A stretch of 64,000 nucleotides of DNA from RBG-13-66-14 sp964436465. GTDB taxonomy: Bacteria > RBG-13-66-14. The stretch is taken from assembly GCA_964436465.1 (NCBI GenBank), contig CAYTCV010000002.1:1-64000 (forward strand). The letters run 5' to 3'. The position numbers were made by a program, and so were the translations under genes. The notes under the pieces were generated by a model. That model ran no database searches and was not told the origin of the DNA. It saw only the letters and a program-made list of their open reading frames with translations. Shown here one piece after another: positions 36,258 through 44,995 of the stretch. How positions within the stretch are numbered: position 1 is the first letter of the stretch; every line of letters starts with the position of its first letter.

Positions 36258-38117
36258 GTGGTTTTGAAACGACTCCTCTTCATATTAGTGCTCGCGCTAC
36301 TCCTCCCCGCTGCGGCGCAGGTGCCGGTGGAGGCGCCGCCGCCGCAGGCGGAGGATGTGCTCCGGGAGGCCGGGTTCAAGCTGCCCCACCCCCGGGGGAC
36401 CGAGCTGCCCGCTCTCTTGGAGGAGAAAGCCAAGACCTACGCCGAGGCCCACCCCACCGAAGTCGAGCCCGATACAGAGCAGAAGATTGAGAAGACCACC
36501 GAGGAGATGGGCAAGGCGCTGGGACCCATCAGCCAGCTCTTCGCCTGGCTCTCCGCCCTGCCGGGTTACTGGGAGTCTTTCCTGGTCGGCGCCGTGCTGC
36601 TCGTAGGCCTCTTCATCCTCTACGGCCTGGTGATGCTCGGCGTGAAGGGCATCATGCGCAAGCGGGGGAAGCCCGATTGGCGTCTGGCCCGTCGGTACAA
36701 CTTCTTCCTCCGCATCCTCATGCTGTCCATAGGCGTTCTGGGCGCCCTGGTCTGGGTGGACGCGACCAAAGGCTGGTTCTACAGCGTGGTCACGTCCATC
36801 GCCAGTCTCTCGGCGGCCTTCCTCGTAATCAACATCTTCAGCTACTTCATCCTGGAGCGCAGCCGGAAGAAAAAGCAGGGCAAGCCGATGCCCGCCCTGT
36901 TCCAGCAGGTCGTCCGCGGAATCGCATACATAGTCGCGGTCGTGGCCGTCGTCGGGACCGCGACGAGCCTGGACCTATCCGCGCTCCTGGCCTCGTCGGC
37001 GGTGCTCTCCCTGGTTTTGGGCCTGGCGCTCCAGGACACCCTGGGGAACGTCTTCGCCGGGATGAGCATCCAGGCCAGCAAGCCCTTCGAAATCGGCGAT
37101 TGGGTGGCATTCAAGGAGTTCGAGGGCCAGGTGGTGCAGATGAACTGGCGCGAGGTGCGCATCCGCACCTTCGACGGGGACGACGTCGTCCTGCCGAACA
37201 GCGTCGTCGCCTCCACGGACCTGTGCAACTACTCCCACCCCACGACGAAGCACGTGGCCGACCTTTTAATCGGCACCAGCTACCAGGACCCGCCCGAGAA
37301 GGTCCGACGCGTCGTCCACGAGGTTCTGGATGACGTGGAGGGAATCGAGCCGGCCCAGCAGTGCCTCTATCTCATGGATTACAAGGACTTTTCCATCGAG
37401 TACCGGGTCCGGTTCTTCATCTTCGATTACTCGCGGCTGCGCAGCGTGCGGGCCGAGGTGATGAACCGGCTCTGGTACGCCTTCAAGCGGGCGGGAATAA
37501 CGATTCCCTTCCCCATCCGCGACGTTTACCTCCGCCAGGTGGACGACCGGGCTCTGGAGGAGGGCACCCGGCGGGCGCTCAACCGCCGGGTCGAGATGCT
37601 CCGCAAAGTGGAACTCTTCGAGCCCCTGGAGCCGGAGGTTTTCGATAATCTGGCCCGAGCCTTCAAGACCATGTTGTTCGCCCGGAGGGAGGTCGTCATC
37701 GAACAGGGGGAGTTGGGCGACACCTTCTACATGATAGGTAGCGGCCGGTTCGATGTCTTCGTGAGAAAGCCGAAGGCGAAGAACCGCTTCGGGGTCAAGG
37801 TGGCCGAGCTGGGACCGGGCAATTTCTTCGGAGAGATGAGCCTGTTGACGGGCGAGGCGAGGACCGCCACCGTCGTGGCCACCGAGGAGAGCGAGGTTTA
37901 CGCCCTGGGGAAGGATGATTTCCGGGAGATTCTGCAGGGGCATCCCGAAATCAGCGCGCAACTGGCCTCGGCCGCCAGCGAGAGGGTGACCCAGAACCTG
38001 GCCCAGCTCTCGAAGTATCTCACCGAGGAGGAGCAGAGAACGATGGGGGATAATGATAAAACGGACCGCATCCGCCGGGCGATTCTCGGTCAGATGCGGG
38101 AGTTCTTCGGGTTCTAG
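36258..38117 (+). CDS. MscS-type mechanosensitive channel with C-terminal cyclic-nucleotide-binding domain
   Basis: 619 aa. Signal peptide, a ~80-residue periplasmic Pro/Glu-rich stretch, then transmembrane helices (~residues 112-135, 155-175, 180-200 and 224-245). The MscS pore helix follows (LLASSAVLSLVLGLALQDTLGNVFAGMSI), then the beta domain FEIGDWVAFKEFEGQV. C-terminal residues ~455-575 are a cNMP/CAP_ED domain (FARREVVIEQGELGDTFYMIGSGRFDVF, GPGNFFGEMSLLTGEARTATVVA), with the RTA-type phosphate cassette. Predicted channel gated or tuned by a cyclic nucleotide. Start may be GTG 36258 or TTG 36264. Confidence 0.92.
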   Translation: MVLKRLLFILVLALLLPAAAQVPVEAPPPQAEDVLREAGFKLPHPRGTELPALLEEKAKTYAEAHPTEVEPDTEQKIEKTTEEMGKALGPISQLFAWLSALPGYWESFLVGAVLLVGLFILYGLVMLGVKGIMRKRGKPDWRLARRYNFFLRILMLSIGVLGALVWVDATKGWFYSVVTSIASLSAAFLVINIFSYFILERSRKKKQGKPMPALFQQVVRGIAYIVAVVAVVGTATSLDLSALLASSAVLSLVLGLALQDTLGNVFAGMSIQASKPFEIGDWVAFKEFEGQVVQMNWREVRIRTFDGDDVVLPNSVVASTDLCNYSHPTTKHVADLLIGTSYQDPPEKVRRVVHEVLDDVEGIEPAQQCLYLMDYKDFSIEYRVRFFIFDYSRLRSVRAEVMNRLWYAFKRAGITIPFPIRDVYLRQVDDRALEEGTRRALNRRVEMLRKVELFEPLEPEVFDNLARAFKTMLFARREVVIEQGELGDTFYMIGSGRFDVFVRKPKAKNRFGVKVAELGPGNFFGEMSLLTGEARTATVVATEESEVYALGKDDFREILQGHPEISAQLASAASERVTQNLAQLSKYLTEEEQRTMGDNDKTDRIRRAILGQMREFFGF

Positions 38118-38134
38118 CGCGCGGACGATTCGAC

Positions 38135-38158
38135 GGGGCTCCCGGAGCCCCTTTTTTT
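38135..38158 (+). terminator. terminator of the MscS-cNMP gene
   Basis: GGGGCT-CCCGG-AGCCCC then TTTTTTT; it reaches the stop codon of the convergent apbE gene. Confidence 0.85.
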
Positions 38159-39137
38159 ATTCACCGCCCAGGAGCTCCAGCTTTCCCTTCAGGCCGTCGG
38201 TGGCGGTGTAAGCGAGTCCCTCTTCGGTCTCGTAAATCAGCAGCCCTTCCAGCTCGTCGTCGCCCTCCAGGAGCGCCATTCCCCTCTCCGGCCCCAGGAC
38301 GAAGACGGCGGTGGCGTAGGCGTCGGCCAGGATGCAACTCGGCGCGGTGACGGTGACCGAGACGAGCCCCCGCGCGGGCCGACCCGTTTTCGGGTCGAGG
38401 ATGTGGAAGTAGCGCACGCCGTCCGCGATGAAGTAGCGCTCGTAATCCCCCGAGGTGGCCACCGCCCCGTCCTGCAGCTCCAGGACGGCGAAGAGCTCCC
38501 CCGGCTCCCGGGGGTGCTGGACCCCGATGGTCCACGGACCGCCGCCGGCCCGCTCCCCGAACGCGGCGATGTCCCCGCCGATGTTGACCAGTCCCGCCTC
38601 GGCGCCGGCCGCTTTTATAGCGTCGAGGGCCCGGTCCACGGCGTACCCCTTGGCCGCGCCGCCCAGGTCCAGGGCGAAGCCTTCCGGTATCTCCGTGTCG
38701 TCCCCGGAGAGCCTGATGCGGCGGTAGTCAACGTGTGGAAGAATTTTTGCGATTTCCTCGTCGCCGGGCACCCGCCGGTCCTCGCCGTTGAATCCGTAGG
38801 CCTCGATGAGGGGCAGGACGGTGGGGTCGAAGGCCCCGCCGGATTTTTCGGCCACCTGGAGCGACACCTCCAGAACCTCCGCCAGTCCCGCGGAGACCCG
38901 CACCGGTCCACCGCCCGCCGCCAGGTTGAGCCGGTACAGTTCCGCTCCGGGAGCGTAGCAGTCGGCCCAGTCCTCCACGTCCTCCACCGCCCTCCGGGCC
39001 GCCGCGAGGGCGCTCTCCCCGCCCACGGCGGTCAGCTCCACCACGGTATCCATGGCGAAGAAGTCGGCCCGCTGCTCGGCGGCGCAGGACAGAATGAGCG
39101 GGAGTATGAGGGGCGCGGCCCGGAGCAGGTTTTTCAT
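38157..39137 (-). CDS. apbE: FAD:protein FMN transferase ApbE, lipoprotein
   Basis: 326 aa. Lipobox LILSC (Cys 18). ApbE motifs: FAMDTVVELTAVGG, GGAFDPTVLPLIEAYGF, DLGGAAKGYAVDRAL, NIGGDIAAFGER, VATSGDYERYFIADG and HILDPKTGRPARGLVSVTV...ADAYATAVFVLG (metal-binding Asp and Thr). It attaches FMN to Thr residues of target flavoproteins outside the inner membrane (for example Rnf/Nqr subunits), none of which is in this window. Its ATG overlaps the RNase H stop by 4 bases: third gene of the operon unknown-rnhA-apbE. Confidence 0.94.
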   Translation of the reverse strand: MKNLLRAAPLILPLILSCAAEQRADFFAMDTVVELTAVGGESALAAARRAVEDVEDWADCYAPGAELYRLNLAAGGGPVRVSAGLAEVLEVSLQVAEKSGGAFDPTVLPLIEAYGFNGEDRRVPGDEEIAKILPHVDYRRIRLSGDDTEIPEGFALDLGGAAKGYAVDRALDAIKAAGAEAGLVNIGGDIAAFGERAGGGPWTIGVQHPREPGELFAVLELQDGAVATSGDYERYFIADGVRYFHILDPKTGRPARGLVSVTVTAPSCILADAYATAVFVLGPERGMALLEGDDELEGLLIYETEEGLAYTATDGLKGKLELLGGE

Positions 39138-39559
39138 AAGGTGTCGGGGTCTCGGCCGTCGAGGGCGGCGTTTACGAGGGAATCGGCTAGGCGGTTCTTC
39201 TCCCGGGGGATGAAGTGGAAGCGGACGTACGTCAGCCCCCGCGCAAGGGCGAGCGCGTCGGCCTTCAGCCCGGCGAGGCGGGGGTCCTTCGTCCGGTACT
39301 CGCCGGTGAGTTGGCGAACGACGAGTTGGGCGTCCAGATAGACGTCCAGCTCGGCGAGGCCGAGCTGCCGCACGAGCTTCAGACCGGCGATGACCGCCGC
39401 GTATTCGGCGACGTTGTTCGTGGCGCGGCCGATTTTTTCCGCCCGCCGGAGCAGCTCATTCCCGTCCGCGTCGTAGAGTACGAGTCCGTAAGCCGCGGGA
39501 CCGGGATTTCCCCGCGCCCCCCCGTCGGTGAAGAGACCGGCCCGTCCGCCTTCCATCAC
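39134..39559 (-). CDS. rnhA: ribonuclease HI family protein
   Basis: 141 aa. The catalytic carboxylates are all visible: Asp in LFTDGGARGNPGPAAYG, Glu in TNNVAEYAAVIAGL, Asp in VYLDAQLVVRQL and Asp in EKNRLADSLVN. The short form without the basic protrusion of E. coli RnhA resembles archaeal/Gram-positive-type RNase HI. Degrades RNA in RNA-DNA hybrids. Overlaps its neighbours by 4 bases on both sides. Confidence 0.93.
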   Translation of the reverse strand: MMEGGRAGLFTDGGARGNPGPAAYGLVLYDADGNELLRRAEKIGRATNNVAEYAAVIAGLKLVRQLGLAELDVYLDAQLVVRQLTGEYRTKDPRLAGLKADALALARGLTYVRFHFIPREKNRLADSLVNAALDGRDPDTL

Positions 39560-40032
39560 CCTCCGAAGCGGGCGGTGAAGTCCGCCCGGCGGTTGTTCAA
39601 GAATACAACTGGGTCTACGGCTTCAGGGAGGGGAAAATCCCCGAAGAGCGCGGCCAGGCCGGAGGGCAACTCCCGCTGTAAGGCGTCGTAGTTGACCAGT
39701 CCCCGCCAGGAGCCGAGGAGCGTCCCCCCGGCGGTGTCGAAGAGGAGGAGGTCGACGGTTGCCCGGTCGGCGATGTAGCCGCAGTTGACGACGAGGAGTT
39801 TGTCGAATCCGTCCGCGCCGGCCGCCCGGGTCATCCCCGCCAGGTCGCCCGGCCGGATGCCCGACTCCGCCAACTCCGCCCCGCACCCCGCGGCGTCCAG
39901 CGCCCGTCCGAGCCACACCGCCAGGCCGCCGGAGAGCCACTCGCCGGGGTCGAGGGGGAACACGGCGGTGCCGCCTCCGTACGTTGATACGGCGAGGACG
40001 AGCAGGGCGAAGACTATGGTCAATCGCTGCAA
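39556..40032 (-). CDS. small exported protein, unknown
   Basis: 158 aa from the TTG at 40032 (LQRLTIVFALLVLAVSTYGG signal peptide) with GGAGG ~12 bases upstream; TTG 40023 is an alternative. The mature part has alternating helices and strands (GLAVWLGRALDAAGCGAELAESG, LLVVNCGYIADRATVDLLLFD) reminiscent of periplasmic proteins that read out component assembly, such as LpoB/CsgG-like folds, but the match is too weak to claim. First gene of an operon with rnhA and apbE. Confidence 0.65.
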   Translation of the reverse strand: MQRLTIVFALLVLAVSTYGGGTAVFPLDPGEWLSGGLAVWLGRALDAAGCGAELAESGIRPGDLAGMTRAAGADGFDKLLVVNCGYIADRATVDLLLFDTAGGTLLGSWRGLVNYDALQRELPSGLAALFGDFPLPEAVDPVVFLNNRRADFTARFGG

Positions 40033-40145
40033 ATCGTTCGACCCCTCCGCGCTCCCGGGCGGGCAATTCCGGGGACAGGTAGACACCGGGGCGTTTGAGG
40101 GGCTATTATACCAGCCGACGGCGCAGTTCGTGAGCAGGTCTTGAC

Positions 40146-41273
40146 GTGAACCTCACCACCCCCCGTATGGGGCTTTGCCACATCGGCTACCGGCGCTTCC
40201 TGGAGGGCTTCGGCCACCGGGTCTTCATCCCGCCCCCCTCGACCAAGCACACCCTCTCCCTGGGCACGCGCTACAGCCCGGAGTTCGTCTGCTTCCCCTT
40301 CAAAATCATCATGGGGCAGTACTTCCAGGCGCTGGCGCAACATCCCGAGATTCAGGCCATCTTTACCTCCGGGGGTAGGGGCCCTTGCCGCGCCGGACTG
40401 TACGGTGTGTTGCACCGCCAACTCCTGGCCGAGCACGGCCACGAGCTGGAGCTCTACCTCCTCGAACCGCCCGTGGTCGAGAACATCAAGCGGATGAGTC
40501 CGGGGATGACCTGGTCGGAGCGAATCGCCCAGACCGTGTACGCGTGGCGCCTGCTCCGGGCGGTGGAGGAAATCGAGCGGGCGTCCCATTTCTACCGTCC
40601 GCGCGAGCTCCACCCCGGTTCGACGGACCGGGCAATGGACGCGGCGCTCGCGCGCGTGGCGAAAATACCCACCATCCACGACTACGACGGTCTGGTGGCG
40701 GGAATTCGCCGTTTCTTCGCCGGTCGCGTGCCCATAAAGAAGGATTTCGAGCCGCTTCGCGTCGGAATAGTGGGGGAGATTTTCGTCGTCCTGGACGCCT
40801 TCGCCAACTGCGACATCGAGCGGACCCTGGGCTGCATGGGCGTCGAGGTCCACCGGAGCCTGTACGTCACCAAGTGGCTGCTGGGCGGAATCTACCGGAA
40901 ATGGACCAAGCACCGCATCGCCCGTGCGTCCAGGCGGTTCCTCCAGTACTGGGTCGGCGGTGACGGGCGGGAGAGTGTCGGCGAGAGCGTCATCTATGCG
41001 CGGGAAGGCTACGAGGGCGTCATCCAGCTCTCGCCGTTCACCTGCATCCCGGAAATCGTGGCCAAGAGCATCTTGCCGCGCATCGGCGCGGTGACCGGCA
41101 TGGCGGTGCTGTCCCTGGACATCGACGAATCCACGGGACGGGCGGGGCTGCAGACGAGGCTCGAGGCCTTCGTGGACATGCTCTGGCGCAAGAGCGGCCG
41201 GGAGTATCCGGAGGGCATCCAGTCCACGCCGCGTGCCGGCGCGCCGGTTCAGGTCAAGGCGACCGTGGCGTGA
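40146..41273 (+). CDS. 2-hydroxyacyl-CoA dehydratase/activase-related protein
   Basis: 375 aa from a GTG with AGCAGGTC upstream; a -10-like TATTAT is at 40104. Characteristic segments SPEFVCFPFKIIMGQYFQAL, FTSGGRGPCRAGLYGVLH and LSPFTCIPEIVAKSILPRI place it with the DUF2229/HgdB-like proteins that accompany CoA-dehydratase activases. The Cys residues (VCFPFK, GPCR, TCIPE) are in positions used for a [4Fe-4S] cluster. No activase (ASKHA) gene sits beside it, so partner and substrate are open; such stand-alone copies are widespread in anaerobes. Confidence 0.78.
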   Translation: MNLTTPRMGLCHIGYRRFLEGFGHRVFIPPPSTKHTLSLGTRYSPEFVCFPFKIIMGQYFQALAQHPEIQAIFTSGGRGPCRAGLYGVLHRQLLAEHGHELELYLLEPPVVENIKRMSPGMTWSERIAQTVYAWRLLRAVEEIERASHFYRPRELHPGSTDRAMDAALARVAKIPTIHDYDGLVAGIRRFFAGRVPIKKDFEPLRVGIVGEIFVVLDAFANCDIERTLGCMGVEVHRSLYVTKWLLGGIYRKWTKHRIARASRRFLQYWVGGDGRESVGESVIYAREGYEGVIQLSPFTCIPEIVAKSILPRIGAVTGMAVLSLDIDESTGRAGLQTRLEAFVDMLWRKSGREYPEGIQSTPRAGAPVQVKATVA

Positions 41274-41431
41274 AGCTCTACTTACGGCGCCGTGCCCGGA
41301 GGGGAGATACGGCTTTGCCTGTCCCTCGTGGGGGCGGAACTCCGTCCCCGCCCGAAAAGGCCGTTGGTAATTATTCGCGGGCGGCCACAGAGAATTCTTC
41401 CTGCGGGCCGCCCTTACGACGTGCGAGAGTT

Positions 41432-41459
41432 AAAAAAAGAAGGGCCCTTTATCCGGCCC
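41432..41459 (-). terminator. terminator 3 of the HU gene
   Basis: AAGGGCC...GGCCC stem next to an A7 run (T7 on the minus strand); third tandem unit, 160 bases from the HU stop. Confidence 0.55.
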
Positions 41460-41503
41460 ATTTTGTTAATCATAAATAACCTGCAGGATGCAGTCCGCCG
41501 CTT

Positions 41504-41526
41504 TAAAAAAAGGGCCTCTTATATGG
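41504..41526 (-). terminator. terminator 2 of the HU gene
   Basis: GGGCC...GGCCC stem next to an A7 run (T7 on the minus strand); second tandem unit. Confidence 0.6.
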
Positions 41527-41574
41527 CCCATCTCGTTAATTGTAGATTACTTGAACGATGGATGTTTGCTCTAT

Positions 41575-41604
41575 GAAAAAAGGGCCCCTTTGGGGCCCTT
41601 TTTT
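41575..41604 (-). terminator. terminator 1 of the HU gene
   Basis: AAAAAAGGGCCCC-TTT-GGGGCCCTTTTTT: perfect 13-bp arms with T-run on both strands; 16 bases after the HU stop. Confidence 0.9.
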
Positions 41605-41619
41605 GAACGGGTTTTCCCG

Positions 41620-41892
41620 TTAGCGAACCAGGTGCTTGAGCTCTTTGCCTGCGCGGAAGTTCGGAACCTTGCGGGCCGGGATGTTGATTTTCTGCTGGGT
41701 CCGCGGGTTGCGGCCGGTGCGGGACTTCCGCTGGGCGACGAAGAAGGTGCCGAAACCGACGAGGGTCACACGCTCGCCCTTCTTCATGGCGCCCTTGATG
41801 CCGTCGACGACGGCATTGAGGGCCTGGCCAGCCTGGCGCTTGGTGAGTCCGGTCTGGCTGGCGATGCGGTCGATAAGGTCTTGCTTGGTCAT
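41620..41892 (-). CDS. HU/IHF family DNA-binding protein
   Basis: 90 aa from the ATG at 41892 (MTKQDLIDRIASQTGLTK), with GGGGGAAAA upstream. Complete HU fold: dimerisation helices, VTLVGFGTFFVAQRKSRTGRNPRTQQKINIPARKVPNFRAGKELK, including the GFGTF strand and the RxGRNPxT arm that inserts into the minor groove. Nucleoid architecture. It has a strong promoter (42040-42069) and three terminators in a row, as expected for an abundant product. Confidence 0.95.
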   Translation of the reverse strand: MTKQDLIDRIASQTGLTKRQAGQALNAVVDGIKGAMKKGERVTLVGFGTFFVAQRKSRTGRNPRTQQKINIPARKVPNFRAGKELKHLVR

Positions 41893-42039
41893 TTTTCCCC
41901 CTTGGGGTGGCGGCGCTTTCGCGCCTGTCTCGTTTTGTGGGAACTTCGGCGCCCCGGTCACGTCTAATCGGAATCGGAGCTTACCGCATGTGAAACCTTG
42001 TTTAAAGCGCGTTTACGCTTACCCACAACTGACTGGCCT

Positions 42040-42069
42040 ACTATAAACAGGCTTTCCAAGGCTTGTCAA
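42040..42069 (-). promoter_or_regulatory. promoter of the HU gene
   Basis: Minus strand TTGACA (42064-42069), 18-base spacer, TATAGT (42040-42045); the leader to the ATG is ~140 bases. Confidence 0.7.
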
Positions 42070-42200
42070 GGAAAAAATTACGAAAAAACCGCTCCCTCAG
42101 CCCTTTTAGGGGAATAAAGCCACCTCCGCTTCAAGGCTTGCAGTTGATAAGCCATAGTATATCAAAGCGTTATCGAGCATGAGCTTCAGAAATGCTTGCG

Positions 42201-42229
42201 TTGACTTTTTTTACGCCAAGCCCTATCAT
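42201..42229 (+). promoter_or_regulatory. promoter of the RsbW-like kinase gene
   Basis: TTGACT (42201-42206), 17-base spacer, TATCAT (42224-42229), ~60 bases before the ATG at 42296. With the HU promoter it forms a divergent pair; the rest of the 404-base spacer (41893-42295) holds only AT-rich sequence and short repeats. Confidence 0.7.
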
Positions 42230-42295
42230 TGCTTGCTGATAAGGCCTTTTTTCGAGTTCCGGACGCGGTTTCGGCGGCCCGTGAGCCCGGCGGGA

Positions 42296-42724
42296 ATGAA
42301 GCACAACAGGTACAGCATCCGGTTGAAATCCGACCTCGAGGCCCTGGCGGGCATCAAGCGGTTCGTAAGCCGCGTGGCCGCCCTGCACGGCTTGCCGGGA
42401 ACCGTGCGCGACGACATCACTCTGGCGGTTTATGAGGGCTGCGCCAACGTCATCGAGCATGCCTACGCGGACTCCCCGAAGCGCGACATCGAGGTGGAGC
42501 TGGAAATCCTCCAATCCGAGGCAATCATCTTCATCTACGACTCGGGCCGCACTTTCCGGCCTCCCGATAAATCGCCCGACGTGTGGGAGCTCATCGACCG
42601 GGGGGCCGACGGGGGATTGGGCCTGTGGATGATTCACAATCTGATGGACGAGGTCAACTTCTACAACCGGGACGGCCTTAATGTCCTGGAGATGAAGAAG
42701 GTGTATAAACCCAAGCCGGTTTAA
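42296..42724 (+). CDS. RsbW/SpoIIAB-type serine kinase (anti-sigma-like ATPase)
   Basis: 142 aa from the ATG at 42296; longer starts would overlap the promoter. GHKL ATPase boxes: N box DDITLAVYEGCANVIEHAY, G1 IYDSGRTFRPP, G2 GADGGLGLWMIHNLMDEV. Such kinases phosphorylate a STAS-domain antagonist and sequester a sigma factor or another partner. The next gene starts with a STAS domain, so the pair looks like a partner-switching module. No dedicated sigma factor or PP2C phosphatase is nearby. The 184 bases to the next gene contain no clear terminator. Confidence 0.9.
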   Translation: MKHNRYSIRLKSDLEALAGIKRFVSRVAALHGLPGTVRDDITLAVYEGCANVIEHAYADSPKRDIEVELEILQSEAIIFIYDSGRTFRPPDKSPDVWELIDRGADGGLGLWMIHNLMDEVNFYNRDGLNVLEMKKVYKPKPV

Positions 42725-42908
42725 AAAGCCCCGACCCGCGGCAGTCCGGCGGTTTCCATTCCGACGGCGCGTCGCGGACGTACCGCCCTGGCGCGTCTTT
42801 GCGGGAGCTGGCACGGTTCGTGATAGTCTTTGAGGAGCATTAGAGTACCCGAACGCCCGTATTCCGGGGCGGGGATTTGATTTACCGTTAACCTGAGCCC
42901 CCACCGCC

Positions 42909-44966
42909 ATGCACGAGCTCACCATAGTCCTCAACCGCGCAACTCCCGACGGAGTCCGTATCTACGAGATTGCCGGCATGCTCGGCATCGAGGGCTCGAC
43001 GGATATCCAGAAGCTCTTCGAGACCTGTCTGGGCGAGGGCGTGTTCAACACGGTTTTTATCCTCGACAAGCTCGAGTTCATCTCGAGCGCGGGCGTGGGC
43101 GCCTTCATCTCCGTGGCCAAGGAGGTCCGGGCCTCGGACGGCGACATCGTTTTCGCGGACATACCCCCCCGAATTCGCCGCGTGCTGGAATCCCTGGACC
43201 TGCTGGATTACTTCAAGATTTACGACTCGGTCGATGAGGCCCTGAATCATTTTTCCCGCCTGACCCCCACGACGACCGAGGTGCAGAATGCGGCCCGGGT
43301 GGCCGAATCCTCCATCGAGGTTCCCCTCCGCTCCCTGGCCACCCCCAAGGATGTGCTCGAATTCTCGGACATCCTGGTCCGGCTCAGGAGCGCAGACCAG
43401 CCCATCGCGCTGGCCCTTTCGGCTGTCGTCGAGGCCTTCGGCATCCCGTGGATGGCGCTTTTCAACCAGACGTGCGACGGCTTTTTCGCGCCTCTGGTCG
43501 TTGCGGGTCAGGGGACCGGCATCGGCCCGGGCTTCCGCCTGCCGGTGGACGGGGATTTCGTGGACCGCCTGCGCAGTGCGAAGAGCGATTTTATCCTTTT
43601 CCCGCGCTGGCGCCGCCTGTTCCCCCCGTCGGAGGAACTCGAGACGCTGCAGCTGGCGGGCACCCAGGGGATTTTCCGCATCCGCTCGGGCGAGGGGCTC
43701 CACGCGTTCATCTGCTTCGGCCCCAGTCCCATCATCGAGGGCGAGGTCGAGGCCCTCTCACTTCTGGGCCGTCAGCTCAACTGGTTCATCCTCTACCACC
43801 TCTCCGTCGAGCCTCTGGTGGGTGAGCTGGCGGCCGCCTCGGAACGGCTGTCGCAGGCGGACGAGGAGTTGACCCTGGCGGGTAAGAAGCTCACCCGCAA
43901 GACCCTTGAGCTCAAGACCCTGTTCCAGGCCGCCCGTGATTTCAGCGGTCAGTACGCCGTCCACGAGCTGTTGAACACCTTCCTGGTCATCGTCATCGGG
44001 CAGCTGGGGGTCAGCCGCACGGTGGTATTCCTGATGGACGGCGACCATCTGAACCTCAAGCTGGCCAAGGGCATCACCGACGAGCTGGACCTGACGTACT
44101 CCCAGGTTCTCTCCGAGGATGTCCGCCGCGAGCTCCTGGCGGCGAGGAAGCCGTTGCCGCTGGAAGCCCTGGACGGGGAAGGCGCGGCCGGCCTGAAGCA
44201 GAAGCTCACCGAGCTGGGCCTGACGATGGTCTGCGGGCTCGTCTCTACGCGCGAGTTCCTCGGCGTACTGGCCCTGGGACCCAGGGTCGGACAGACGGAT
44301 TACGACGCCGAGGAGCTGCGTCTCATCTGGAACCTCTCCAAGCAGGTGTCCGTCCACCTGGAGAATGCCCGCCTGTTCCAGCGCCTGCACAAGCACGACC
44401 GCGACACCGTCGGCCGCCTCATCGCCGCCATAGACGCCCGTGACCCCTATACCCGCGGCCACTCCGAACGCGTCAGCCGGTACGTGGCCAAGCTCGCGCA
44501 GATGATGGCCCTGCCCCGGCAGGAAATCCACCAAATCGTCTACGGCGCCATTCTGCACGACGTCGGCATGATAGCTACCCTGGCCGACGCCACCATCCAG
44601 GACACGGTTCAGCTGTCCGAGGAGGAGCAGAGACAGGTGGAGGCGCATCCCGAGGTCGGCGCGGATATCCTCAAGCTCCTCGGTTTCGACGAGGAGTGCG
44701 TCAAGACCGTCAGCCAACATCACGAGCGTTGGGACGGGAAGGGCTACCCCCTGGGGCTCGCGGGCGGGGAGATTTACATCGGCGCGCGCCTGGTGGCCAT
44801 CGCCGATTCGTACGACACGATGATTTCGGGGCGGCGCTACCAGCAGCCCAAAACCACGCGGTTCGCCGTGGCCGAGCTCGAGGCCGAGGCCGGGTCGCGC
44901 TACGACCCCAAGGTGGTAACCCAATTCGTCCGGTTAATCACCACCGTGGGGAGCGACGAGGCCTGA
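42909..44966 (+). CDS. STAS - GAF-like - HD-GYP fusion signalling protein
   Basis: 685 aa. Residues 1-~105: STAS antagonist domain (FILDKLEFISSAGVGAFISVAKE) with the phospho-acceptor Ser retained (S59/S60). Residues ~130-300: sensor-like region. ~310-345: coiled coil. ~345-500: GAF-like (ARDFSGQYAVHELLNTFLVIVIGQLGVSRTVVFLMDG). ~505-685: HD-GYP (DPYTRGHSERVSRYVAKLAQ, ILHDVGMIA, HHERWDGKGYPLGLAGGEI, ARLVAIADSYDTM). The HDxGK Lys is Met here. Predicted c-di-GMP phosphodiesterase whose activity may be set by Ser phosphorylation from the upstream kinase. Confidence 0.9.
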   Translation: MHELTIVLNRATPDGVRIYEIAGMLGIEGSTDIQKLFETCLGEGVFNTVFILDKLEFISSAGVGAFISVAKEVRASDGDIVFADIPPRIRRVLESLDLLDYFKIYDSVDEALNHFSRLTPTTTEVQNAARVAESSIEVPLRSLATPKDVLEFSDILVRLRSADQPIALALSAVVEAFGIPWMALFNQTCDGFFAPLVVAGQGTGIGPGFRLPVDGDFVDRLRSAKSDFILFPRWRRLFPPSEELETLQLAGTQGIFRIRSGEGLHAFICFGPSPIIEGEVEALSLLGRQLNWFILYHLSVEPLVGELAAASERLSQADEELTLAGKKLTRKTLELKTLFQAARDFSGQYAVHELLNTFLVIVIGQLGVSRTVVFLMDGDHLNLKLAKGITDELDLTYSQVLSEDVRRELLAARKPLPLEALDGEGAAGLKQKLTELGLTMVCGLVSTREFLGVLALGPRVGQTDYDAEELRLIWNLSKQVSVHLENARLFQRLHKHDRDTVGRLIAAIDARDPYTRGHSERVSRYVAKLAQMMALPRQEIHQIVYGAILHDVGMIATLADATIQDTVQLSEEEQRQVEAHPEVGADILKLLGFDEECVKTVSQHHERWDGKGYPLGLAGGEIYIGARLVAIADSYDTMISGRRYQQPKTTRFAVAELEAEAGSRYDPKVVTQFVRLITTVGSDEA

Positions 44967-44995
44967 CCGGTCTATCCCGCTTCAAGGAGCGTACA

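Larger units (their letters stand above)
41432..41604 (-). repeat. three tandem terminator-like units (~72-bp period) downstream of HU
   Basis: Units start at 41432, 41504 and 41575 with an A-run and a GGGCC hairpin. The spacers of the first two share GGCCCAT-x-T-x-GTTAAT and end in GGATG (first) or GATGGATG (second). On the minus strand each is a hairpin plus T-run behind the HU stop (41620). Same architecture as 4291-4480 but different spacer sequence. Confidence 0.7.

Noticed and set aside
42790..42835. TGGCAC followed by TTCGTGATA looked like a sigma54 promoter
   Set aside because: The -12 GC element is missing at the right spacing; a sigma70-like reading is only weak as well.
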